DNA of 64,000 nucleotides from Capsulimonadaceae bacterium (GTDB lineage Bacteria > Armatimonadota > Armatimonadia > Armatimonadales > Capsulimonadaceae). Both the position numbers and the translations under genes were made by a program. Of this stretch, positions 9,045-16,427 are shown piece by piece. The stretch covers positions 248,001 through 312,000 of the forward strand of contig JARLGU010000053.1 of the NCBI GenBank assembly GCA_031292625.1, read 5' to 3'. Below the pieces are notes generated by a model. It was not told the DNA's origin. It was given only the letters and a program-made list of their open reading frames with translations, and searched no databases. How positions within the stretch are numbered: the stretch's first letter is position 1; every line of letters begins with the position of its first letter.

Positions 9045-10517
9045 CTATTGCAACAATTTGAGTACCTGCGTCGGCGACTGGTTCGCGTACGCGAGAGCCG
9101 ATGTAGCTGATTGAACCAGAATCGCGTCCTTCGTGTACTGAACCACGGTAGACGCAAGGTCCGCGTCGGTAATCGTGCTCTTGGACGCGCCGAGATTCTG
9201 CGACGCGACGGTCAGGGAGTTTGCATTCGACTGCAGCACGTTCGTCTGGAAGGCGCCCAAATTGGCGCGAATGGACGAGATGTCGTTGATGGCCTTGTCG
9301 ATCACCGCGACCGAGTCCTGCGCGCCCTTGAACGTCGTGACGTTAATATCGGCGACCGAGTTGGCGGCCACCGTTTGCTTGTTCCCGTTGGCGTCGATGT
9401 AGCTGCCGGCGTTGGCGCCGAGATTAGCCGCGGCCGTGCTCTGGATGCTGATCGATGTCGTCTGCCCGTAATTGGCGCCGATCTGGAACTGCAGGTCCTT
9501 GCCCCGGCTGGCGACGCCCGCCTTCCCGGTTACCGATGCTCCGGCGATCTCGCCGGAGACGCCGGATGCATTGACGACCATGCCGTTCGAGAACATGTAC
9601 GAGTTCGTCTTGTCGGCGTTTGCGATTGAGCCCGTGCTCCTCAGAACATGCCCTTTGCCGTCGTCAAGCGTGAGCGCCGCATCCGTCCCCTGGGTGACGC
9701 TCGCCTCGTCGACAAATTTGTTGCCGGCCTTAAGCTGGCTCGTGTCCACGCTCTGAGGCACGTTGGATGCGCCAGCGGTGCCGGAAGTGAGGACGAGTTT
9801 GCCGTGATCGATCGACGCCGTGTAGCCGCTCGACTGGATCTTGTTATTCAGCGTCGTGACGTCGACGCCCGCACTGCCTAAGTCGTAGGACGTGCCATTG
9901 ATTGTAAGCGCGCCGCTGAGCTTTGAGTCGCCCTTTACGCCGCCAATCGACGCCGTCGCGGCGGTTGCTCCCGTGACGGTCGCCTTGTTGTACGTGAAAG
10001 CGTCGCCAGAGTTCCAGCGCCCCTCGGACGCCAGCGTCACCGCGCCCGAAGCGGTCGCGGAGCCAGCCGTAATGGTGACGGCCGATGACGCCGAGCCATC
10101 TAGCAGCTTCTTCTGGCCAAATTGGGTGGTTGACGAGATCCGGTTGATCGAGCTGATGGCCGAGTTGATCTCTTCCTGATCGGCGGCGACATCGGTGGAA
10201 TCGTTGACGCCTTGGTTCGACGCGTTGACCGCCAATTGGCGCATCGTCATGAGAAGCGACTGCACTTCGCCAAGGGCGTTCTCAGCCGTCTTCACCTCAT
10301 TGATGGCATCATTCGTGTTTGACGTCGCCTGGGTTATTCCGACCAGTTGGGCGTTCATGTTCTGGGAAATTACAAGTCCCGCCGCGTCGTCGGCCGCGCT
10401 GTTGATGCGCAATCCCGTTGACAGTCTTTGAATATCCGTGCTCTCGCGATCACTGTTCACGTTCAGATTGCGCGATGCCATTATTGAAGTTGTATTCGTA
10501 TTGATCTGAGTCGACAT
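9045..10517 (-). CDS. fliC: Flagellin
   Basis: 490 residues with GGAGGAAA before the ATG. The N-terminal D0/D1 region (residues ~1-140: INTNTTSIMASRNLN, RLSTGLRINSAADDAAGL, NDAINEVKTAENAL) and the C-terminal D1/D0 region (~405-490: ISSIRANLGAFQTNVLQS, ending QSPTQVLKLLQ) are both conserved, so the filament-forming core is intact. Residues ~145-400 are a variable Ala/Gly/Thr/Ser-rich surface domain. The product is secreted through the flagellar export apparatus and polymerises into the filament. No other flagellar structural gene is in the window, so this is a solitary flagellin locus. I found no convincing sigma-28 promoter upstream. Confidence 0.96.
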   Translation of the reverse strand: MSTQINTNTTSIMASRNLNVNSDRESTDIQRLSTGLRINSAADDAAGLVISQNMNAQLVGITQATSNTNDAINEVKTAENALGEVQSLLMTMRQLAVNASNQGVNDSTDVAADQEEINSAISSINRISSTTQFGQKKLLDGSASSAVTITAGSATASGAVTLASEGRWNSGDAFTYNKATVTGATAATASIGGVKGDSKLSGALTINGTSYDLGSAGVDVTTLNNKIQSSGYTASIDHGKLVLTSGTAGASNVPQSVDTSQLKAGNKFVDEASVTQGTDAALTLDDGKGHVLRSTGSIANADKTNSYMFSNGMVVNASGVSGEIAGASVTGKAGVASRGKDLQFQIGANYGQTTSISIQSTAAANLGANAGSYIDANGNKQTVAANSVADINVTTFKGAQDSVAVIDKAINDISSIRANLGAFQTNVLQSNANSLTVASQNLGASKSTITDADLASTVVQYTKDAILVQSATSALAYANQSPTQVLKLLQ

Positions 10518-10831
10518 GTGTTTCCTCCGTGAGACCTACCCCGCGGGGCATCCCTTCCGAGAGCGGGCGACCCTCCGCCGTGGCATCCTGCTCAGGCAGA
10601 GGTTTGCTATAGACATACAAGGCTTGTCCCGCCGCAATCGCGATGGAATACAGCGCCTTGACGGTCAATAAGCCGTATTGCCAGGGACATCCCTCGCTGA
10701 ACGTGCACGAGCAAGTCCCAAATTCAACCCCTTATTTAATCGGATTCCGGAGGTAGTATTTTCCACTGTTAAGATTACCAGTCTTTTATCAGAACCAATC
10801 TCTATAAGCGACGAAGGGAACGGGGCGATCA

Positions 10832-11038
10832 CATCTATAACGGTTAACAGCTGCGCGAGTCCGGTCCTGAAAGGGCCGGCCTGTGTTGAGAACGCCCGTG
10901 AACGGGCCTAATCGGTAGACGGCCAGCACTTTCGTGATCCGGGAGTCCCATTGATGAGGCTTGAAATCTCAGGACAGTCGTTCACGGCCGGAAACCGCGC
11001 CAGTATCGGTGACAATCGTTGATACGAATAGATGCGAT
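10832..11038. repeat. Dispersed repeat family 2, copy 1
   Basis: A ~207-bp element bounded by CATCTATAA and AATAGATG (7-bp inverted ends). Internal palindromes include GCCCGTGAACGGGC and GGTCCTGAAAGGGCC. A second copy lies at 42983-43191, with most positions identical by eye and the same hairpins conserved. No coding capacity is apparent. Confidence 0.8.
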
Positions 11039-11405
11039 GCCCTTGGACGGAAAGTACGGAATGAGAGCCGACATCGCGGCCGCCGCCCCGCGCCACAGCA
11101 GGTAATCGGGGGAACTACGGTAGCTGTGCGCTGTCGAAGCGAGCTCAACTACGGTCGCCTTGGCGGCAATCGCATCCACTCCCCCGAGGCAGCTTTCTTA
11201 CGTGTAAGCGGTTGTCGCCTCATAACCTTCCGAGGCCGCTTCATGGCCGCATGAACAAACGCGGCCGCCGACGGATGCGTCTCGTGACTAAGCGGTTTAC
11301 ACGACACCACGCCTGACGCTCCCTTACGATCGCGCACAAGCGCTAACGAGAACGAAGCATCGCGATTGTTTCATGAAATTACATTTCACGATGTCGCAAA
11401 AGGGC

Positions 11406-11434
11406 TTTTCTAATTGCATAGATCGTGTTATGAT
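11406..11434 (+). promoter_or_regulatory. Probable promoter of P5
   Basis: An extended -10 (TGTTATGAT, hexamer 11429-11434) lies 70 bp upstream of the P5 start. The -35 position (TTTTCT) is poor, so recognition probably depends on the extended -10. Confidence 0.45.
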
Positions 11435-11505
11435 GCTAGTAGTTAAACGAGCTCTATACGGATTGGGGACAACCAATAATCAAACTGCGGAAGGGAGATT
11501 TTACA

Positions 11506-12282
11506 ATGTTGAAAACATCTCGCGATGCTAACGTTCGCCGCTACGGCCGCACTGCATTCACTTTGATTGAGTTGCTCGTTGTGATCGCTATTATTGCAAT
11601 TTTAGCAGCAATTTTGTTCCCGGTTTTCGCGACCGCAAGGGAAAAGGCCCGGCAAACCGCCTGTCTCAATAATATGAAGCAGATTGGTCTCGGCGCCATG
11701 CAGTACATGGCCGACTACGATGAAACGTATCCGGCCGCTGCGTACGTATTCCAGGGCGCAAACAGCGGAGCTGGGCCATCGCTCGGCTACCTGCTCGATC
11801 CCTACATCAAGAGCGCTAACGTCTGGCGGTGTCCGAGCGACACGCTTAATACGAACCCTGTTTACACGACCGGCACGACGACCGCGACGAGCTACCCGAA
11901 TTACAAGAACGTCAGTTACGCCTATAACTGCATGTTCTTTTGTCCAGGGGTAAACAACTGGCCCAATCCGCTCAATGCGTCAAAATGCCAAACGCCGGCT
12001 AACGATGCGCTGGTTGTCGCGGCCTGGGGAACAGCTCCCAACAGTTCGTTGACCTGGATTATCGATACGCTCTACTACAGCGCCCCTCCAGCCTATAACA
12101 GCCCGTCGAACCGCATCGAGGGCTCGCTGCAAGCGCCGCAGCCGACATCCACTGGACACAGCGGCGGCGGAACGTATATTTTGGCGGACGGACATGCCAA
12201 GTGGTTTTCGTCGGGCTACATTACATCGCAACTCGTCCTGTACCAGGCGGGGACAAGGCCGAACTTGTACCAGGAGTTCTAA
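11506..12282 (+). CDS. DUF1559-like pseudopilin (P5)
   Basis: 258 residues, the shortest and most divergent of the six pilins, with GAAGGGAG seven bases before the ATG. The leader is 18 residues and ends in Ala before FTLIELLVV. The helix and [19 protein letters not shown] follow. The globular region has a CMFFCPG segment and shorter loops. The C-terminus keeps H-x9-DG as [16 protein letters not shown]. It has no regulator or glycosidase next to it, unlike P2, P3 and P6. Confidence 0.88.
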   Translation: MLKTSRDANVRRYGRTAFTLIELLVVIAIIAILAAILFPVFATAREKARQTACLNNMKQIGLGAMQYMADYDETYPAAAYVFQGANSGAGPSLGYLLDPYIKSANVWRCPSDTLNTNPVYTTGTTTATSYPNYKNVSYAYNCMFFCPGVNNWPNPLNASKCQTPANDALVVAAWGTAPNSSLTWIIDTLYYSAPPAYNSPSNRIEGSLQAPQPTSTGHSGGGTYILADGHAKWFSSGYITSQLVLYQAGTRPNLYQEF

Positions 12283-12470
12283 TTGGGGGGCTCGCCTCGT
12301 CGCGGCTTGAGGTAAGCAGCGGCTGGCAGTTCAATGCGAGCAGAGAGGCTTTTGCGCCGCGTGCAGGCGATTTTGCTAGATTATCGCCCGCACGCGATGA
12401 AATTCGCGCAATCCGCCAATGAGAGGATCGACAATAATACCCGTTTGGGCATATTGTATTTGTAGCACCC

Positions 12471-12968
12471 ATGAAGACTAGAAAACCCAACTTCATATGG
12501 CAGGTACTGACCGTTCTGCTTATCGGCCAGCTTGTGATGCAAAATGTCGCAAGCGCCTCGGTGCTAATGCGGTGCGGTAAGACGTTAATGTCCACCGCTC
12601 AGTGTACGCGGATCGCAAACTCGATTGCACATTGCCCGACGATGGGCGCGAAATGCTGTTGCGCGCGGTCGACGGGCGTCAAGAGCGCCTCCATGGCGAT
12701 CGCTGGTCAGCCTGCGCAAAGCATGCCGTCGATCTCGGCGCGATGCCAAACGGTTACACAGGTCTCCCTGAACGACCGTCCCGCGCTCTCGCAGCAGATG
12801 CGCCAGTGGTCTCTTGGTGCGACGGCAGCGCAAGCGCCGCCGCTCTGCTCGCACATCAGCATCGCCCCGCAAACTACAACGCGCACGTTCGCAATTGGCG
12901 ACGCCCTTCCGCATCAACACCTTCTGCTCGTCCGCGCGCACGGCCTTCGTGCGCCTCCGATCTCCTAG
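12471..12968 (+). CDS. Secreted Cys-rich protein of unknown function
   Basis: 165 residues. The first ~30 residues form a good signal peptide (KPNFIWQVLTVLLIGQLVM, then ASAS). The mature part carries a cluster of cysteines (RCGKTL, AQCTR, HCPTMGAKCCCA, ARCQT) and a His-containing tail (LPHQHLLLV). I do not recognise the family. The Cys/Met cluster and its neighbour at 13516 suggest metal binding or a periplasmic metal-related role, which is inference. No good ribosome site precedes the ATG. Overlapping frames on both strands are open but lack signal peptides. Confidence 0.55.
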   Translation: MKTRKPNFIWQVLTVLLIGQLVMQNVASASVLMRCGKTLMSTAQCTRIANSIAHCPTMGAKCCCARSTGVKSASMAIAGQPAQSMPSISARCQTVTQVSLNDRPALSQQMRQWSLGATAAQAPPLCSHISIAPQTTTRTFAIGDALPHQHLLLVRAHGLRAPPIS

Positions 12969-13122
12969 CACAACTCGCCGATCGTTGCCGCCATTAGGCG
13001 GATCCTGCTTTAACGTCGTCGAAGCCTACAGCCGCAAAGACCAGTCTCCCAGGAGTTCGCGTGTCTTGCGCTCAGGCAATGCCCAGTGATTAGTCTCACA
13101 CATGACCTAGGAGGTCAAATTA

Positions 13123-13407
13123 ATGAATACCAATACGACATCCGTTCGACTTTTCGCAATCGCCGCGGCCACGGCCGCGCTCGTCGCCCCGACCGCCGTT
13201 CTGGCGGACACGACCGGCATCGCCGCCCCTGCGACGGTAACCGTGAGCGGCATCGCCGTTCAGGTCACGCACCAGGGACCTGGCGCTGGCAGCGTAAAGA
13301 CCGCGCCGTACGCGTGGCTTGCAACCGCCCCCGGCGCCGCAATCGCCGCGACGCCCGCGCATGTCGGCCCCGGAGTGGGCAGCGTCAAGACGCCTGCCGC
13401 CCGCTAA
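13123..13407 (+). CDS. Small secreted protein with internal repeat
   Basis: 94 residues, preceded by a perfect AGGAGG site nine bases upstream. A signal peptide of ~28 residues ends VLADTTG. The mature part is rich in Ala, Gly, Pro and Val and contains a twice-repeated motif (HQGPGAGSVKT and HVGPGVGSVKT). No Cys. I do not recognise it. It lies between two Cys-containing secreted proteins and is followed by a hairpin. Confidence 0.7.
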   Translation: MNTNTTSVRLFAIAAATAALVAPTAVLADTTGIAAPATVTVSGIAVQVTHQGPGAGSVKTAPYAWLATAPGAAIAATPAHVGPGVGSVKTPAAR

Positions 13408-13420
13408 GGCACAGTCTGTT

Positions 13421-13446
13421 CGCCCACCTCCCGTTCGAGGTGGGCG
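13421..13446 (+). terminator. Hairpin between two small secreted-protein genes
   Basis: CGCCCACCTC and GAGGTGGGCG form a perfect 10-bp stem with a 6-nt loop just after the 13123-13407 gene. There is no clear U-run, so it could be a weak terminator or an mRNA-stabilising stem. Confidence 0.5.
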
Positions 13447-13515
13447 ATCCCCATATTCGGCTGGCGACGCTCGCAACACAGTGAGCAAAGGGCCAATTCA
13501 ATCCAAGGAGTCGAA

Positions 13516-13773
13516 ATGAAACATCTACTCGCAATCACTGCAATCGCCGCGGTTCTCATACCCTCCGCCGCATTCGCAACGACGAAGCAAAGCGCCAAGG
13601 TCGCGGTCAGCTATCATTGCGCAAAGTGCAACATGAGCTTCACCGCCGCTCAAGCAAAGGCCGACCACTACAAGGACCCGATGGACGGCGGCAAGCTCGT
13701 TCCGGTCGCTCCGTCAAAGAGCGCCAAACCGGCGTCTGCCTCCTGCTGCCCGATGGGCGGCATGAAAATGTAG
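13516..13773 (+). CDS. Periplasmic heavy-metal-binding-like small protein
   Basis: 85 residues with AAGGAG upstream. The signal peptide is ~21 residues (ending AAFA). The mature protein starts with a YHCAKCNMSF motif (C-x2-C), then HYKDPMDGG, and ends with a Cys/Met cluster (SCCPMGGMKM). This pattern resembles short periplasmic metal-binding domains that handle copper or related ions. The metal cannot be told from sequence. Followed after ~65 bp by repeat family 1 copy B. Confidence 0.7.
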   Translation: MKHLLAITAIAAVLIPSAAFATTKQSAKVAVSYHCAKCNMSFTAAQAKADHYKDPMDGGKLVPVAPSKSAKPASASCCPMGGMKM

Positions 13774-13836
13774 GGCGCTCCAAGGAAACCGCCATGAGCG
13801 CATCGACTTATCATGGCGGTTTCTGGCGCAAGCGCC

Positions 13837-14096
13837 TAGAGCGTGTGTAAATAATCGAAAGGTTTTGTAGGACGGCTCCCCGGCCGCCGTGGCCGTTTTT
13901 GAAAAAGAGACGGCACGGCGATCCTCCTGCTTCACGATGTGCGCCGGGATCGGACGCTGACTGCAAAGGGCCGTGCGCGTGTTGACGTGGCATCGTAAAT
14001 CACCGCCATGAACGAGGCGCGGACAAAAAATTGTCCCGGCGGCACGAGCCGTCCTGAATCTTTCTCGCAATACGCCAGTTTATTACACACACGCTT
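13837..14096. repeat. Dispersed repeat family 1, copy B (most complete)
   Basis: About 260 bp. The outer ends are inverted: AGAGCGTGTGTAAATAA at the left and TTATTACACACACGCT at the right. Inner inverted arms are GGACGGCTCCCCGG and CCCGGCGGCACGAGCCGTCC. This copy defines the full element. It contains no gene and separates the 13516 gene from the SDR gene. Confidence 0.85.
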
Positions 14097-14116
14097 CGAG
14101 CAAGAGCGAACCGAAC

Positions 14117-14163
14117 CACCCCGCACGCGCAAAGCGCAGGACTTTGCATGTGCGGGGTATTAT
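14117..14163 (+). promoter_or_regulatory. Hairpin and -10 box directly before the SDR gene
   Basis: CCCCGCAC...GTGCGGGG with an inner GCAAAG...CTTTGC forms a long stem (14119-14157). It is followed at once by TATTAT (14158-14163), and the SDR start codon lies 7 bp further on. That spacing fits a leaderless transcript starting at the ATG. No convincing -35 is visible. Confidence 0.4.
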
Positions 14164-14170
14164 AAAGTCG

Positions 14171-14923
14171 ATGAAACTAGATCAGAAGAAGGTCATTGTC
14201 GTCGGCGCATCATCTGGAATAGGCGCGTCGATCGCTAGAGCGCTAGGCGCGAAGAACTGCAGCATCGGGCTGGTCGCCCGGCGCGAAGAGCTGATGCACG
14301 GGATCGCGGACGAGATCAACACACGGGCCGGGCGTACGATTGCGCAAACGTACGTTGGCGATGTCACCCATTTTGACGAAGCGGAACCGCTTTTGGATCG
14401 CATCGCCGGCGATATGGGCGGAGTTGACGTCTTGATCTACGTCTCCGGGATCATGCCGGCCGTTCAGTTCCACGAGTATTCCTTTGACAAGGACCGCGCA
14501 ATGATCGAGGTCAACCTGCTTGGCGCGATGGCGTGGATCAATGCCGCCGCAAAGCGCTTCGAGACCGCGCGGGCCGGCGCCATCGTTGGCATATCCTCCA
14601 TTGCGGGCGATCGCGGCCGCGGCTCGATGCCCGGGTATATCACATCCAAAGCCGCCCTCGATGCCTACCTCGAATCCATCCGGAACCGCATTTCCCGATA
14701 TGGCGTCCAGGTGACCACAATTAAACCCGGCTACGTCGCCACCGATCTGCTTGGAGGGGCGAAAACGCCGCTCAAGGCGATTTCGCCCGACGAAGCGGCT
14801 GCGGCAATCGTCAGCGCCATTGAAGAAGGCGCGCAGGTACGGTATGTCCCCGGCTTCTGGCGATGGATTGGCATGGCGGTCAAGCTTGCGCCATCATTCG
14901 TCATGCAGCGAGTGAAGTTCTAG
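14171..14923 (+). CDS. Short-chain dehydrogenase/reductase (DprE2-like)
   Basis: About 250 residues from the ATG at 14171; an in-frame ATG at 14144 lies inside the hairpin and adds only nine residues. The N-terminal NAD(P)-binding motif is GASSGIG, and the catalytic segment has Ser in VGISSIAG and YITSK (YxxxK). It is a cytoplasmic Rossmann-fold oxidoreductase. It is followed 61 bp later by an FAD oxidase of the DprE1 type. In actinobacteria DprE1 and DprE2 jointly epimerise decaprenyl-phosphoryl ribose to arabinose, so the pair probably performs an oxidation-reduction epimerisation of a sugar substrate. The substrate is inference; the SDR fold is certain. Confidence 0.88.
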   Translation: MKLDQKKVIVVGASSGIGASIARALGAKNCSIGLVARREELMHGIADEINTRAGRTIAQTYVGDVTHFDEAEPLLDRIAGDMGGVDVLIYVSGIMPAVQFHEYSFDKDRAMIEVNLLGAMAWINAAAKRFETARAGAIVGISSIAGDRGRGSMPGYITSKAALDAYLESIRNRISRYGVQVTTIKPGYVATDLLGGAKTPLKAISPDEAAAAIVSAIEEGAQVRYVPGFWRWIGMAVKLAPSFVMQRVKF

Positions 14924-14984
14924 CGCGACACGAAGCCGCGCAACGCCCAGGCCGCCTCAACCGGCTATAGACCCACTTTGAATC

Positions 14985-16427
14985 ATGTCTGACACACAAC
15001 GTTACCAACTTACACAAGACCATCGAGAGCTTGTCGAATCCTGGGGCATGAACCGCCGGACGGTAAGCTATGTTTTTCGCCCGACGACGGCCGAACAGAT
15101 CGCCGATGTATTCACGCTGGCCAAATCGACCGGGCGCACGATCGCGTTGCGAGGAGCCGGATGCAGTTACGGCGATGCGTCGCTGAATGCGGAGCAGATC
15201 GTACTCGATCTGTCTCGCATGAACCGCATTCTCGAATGGGATCCCGATTCCGGCGTCATCACCGTCGAGCCAGGCGCGACAATTCGTAACCTCTGGCTCT
15301 ATATCATCGAGGACGGCTGGTGGCCGCCCGTTGTGTCCGGCACCAGCTTCGTCACGCTCGGCGGGGCGCTGGGCATGAACATTCACGGCAAGAACAACTT
15401 CAAGGCCGGTCCGATCGGCGACCATGTCCTGGCGTTCGATATTCTGCTCCCCACCGGCAAGGTCAAACACTGTAGCCGCGACGAAAACGGCGAACTGTTT
15501 CACGCAGCGATTGGCGGATTCGGAATGCTGGGGATTTTCACGCGAATCACGCTGCAAATGAAGCGCGTCTATTCCGGTCTCCTGCGCGTCAATGCTTTCT
15601 CTACCACAGGCTTCGCCGAGATCAACGCGGCGCTTGAGGAACATCGCGCACAGAGCGACTACATGGTCGGCTGGATCGACGCTTTTTCGACGGGCAAGTC
15701 TTTCGCAAACGCCCTCGTGCACACCGCGAATTATCTCGCACCCGGCGAGGATCTTAATCCCGCGCAGACCCTGCGCGTGGTAAACCAGGAGATCTCTCCC
15801 ACCATCATGGGCATCGTGCCGCGCTCGCTTTTAGGGAAGCTCCTACAGCCATTCAACACCAATCCGGGCATGCGCCTGATCAACCTGGCGAAATCCATTC
15901 AGGCCAGCGTAACCGAGAGCGGGCATACGATTCTGCAACCGCATGCCCAGTTTGCGTTCCTTCTTGACTACGTCCCAGACTGGAAGTTCGCCTATAAGCC
16001 TGGCGGCTTAATCCAATTCCAGAGCTTCGTTCCGTTCGATCAGAGCGAGCGAGTGTTCACGCGGCAAATCGAGCTTTCGCAAAAGCTGGGGATCATTCCA
16101 TTCCTTGGGGTCTACAAGCGGCATAAGCCGGACGACTTCCTGATGACGCACGCGGTCGACGGCCATTCGTTCGCGCTGGATTATCCGTACACCGATCAGA
16201 ACAAAGCGGGTTTGTCATTCCTTGTCCAGCAGATGGCTCGCCTGGTCGTCGACGCGGGAGGCCGTTTCTATTACGCCAAGGATAGCTTGCTTCCGGCGGA
16301 CCTTGCACGCGCCGGAATGGGTGAGGAGCGTATCGCGCGATTCGCCGCAATCAAGAGCGAGTGCGATCCGGAGCGCATTCTGCGCTCGGACCTGAGCCGC
16401 CGCATTTACGACGGATTTGCCGGCTGA
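14985..16427 (+). CDS. FAD-dependent sugar oxidase (DprE1-like)
   Basis: 480 residues. An N-terminal PCMH-type FAD-binding domain (residues ~20-190) carries RGAGCSYGDASLN, VTVEPGATI and GTSFVTLGGALGMNIHGKN, the last being the hallmark of DprE1 and aldonolactone oxidases. The C-terminal substrate domain includes FQSFVPFDQSERVF and FYYAKDSLLP. It would oxidise a hydroxyl of a sugar donor, with the upstream SDR as the likely reducing partner. The 3' end overlaps the convergent GGDEF/EAL gene by 22 bp, so there is no intergenic terminator between them. Confidence 0.85.
   Translation: MSDTQRYQLTQDHRELVESWGMNRRTVSYVFRPTTAEQIADVFTLAKSTGRTIALRGAGCSYGDASLNAEQIVLDLSRMNRILEWDPDSGVITVEPGATIRNLWLYIIEDGWWPPVVSGTSFVTLGGALGMNIHGKNNFKAGPIGDHVLAFDILLPTGKVKHCSRDENGELFHAAIGGFGMLGIFTRITLQMKRVYSGLLRVNAFSTTGFAEINAALEEHRAQSDYMVGWIDAFSTGKSFANALVHTANYLAPGEDLNPAQTLRVVNQEISPTIMGIVPRSLLGKLLQPFNTNPGMRLINLAKSIQASVTESGHTILQPHAQFAFLLDYVPDWKFAYKPGGLIQFQSFVPFDQSERVFTRQIELSQKLGIIPFLGVYKRHKPDDFLMTHAVDGHSFALDYPYTDQNKAGLSFLVQQMARLVVDAGGRFYYAKDSLLPADLARAGMGEERIARFAAIKSECDPERILRSDLSRRIYDGFAG

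Larger units (their letters stand above)
10518..11505. other. Intergenic region between flagellin and P5
   Basis: About 990 bp with no supportable gene. It holds the flagellin leader (10518-~10700), repeat family 2 copy 1 (10832-11038), about 350 bp in which I see nothing, and the P5 promoter near 11406-11434. Confidence 0.6.
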
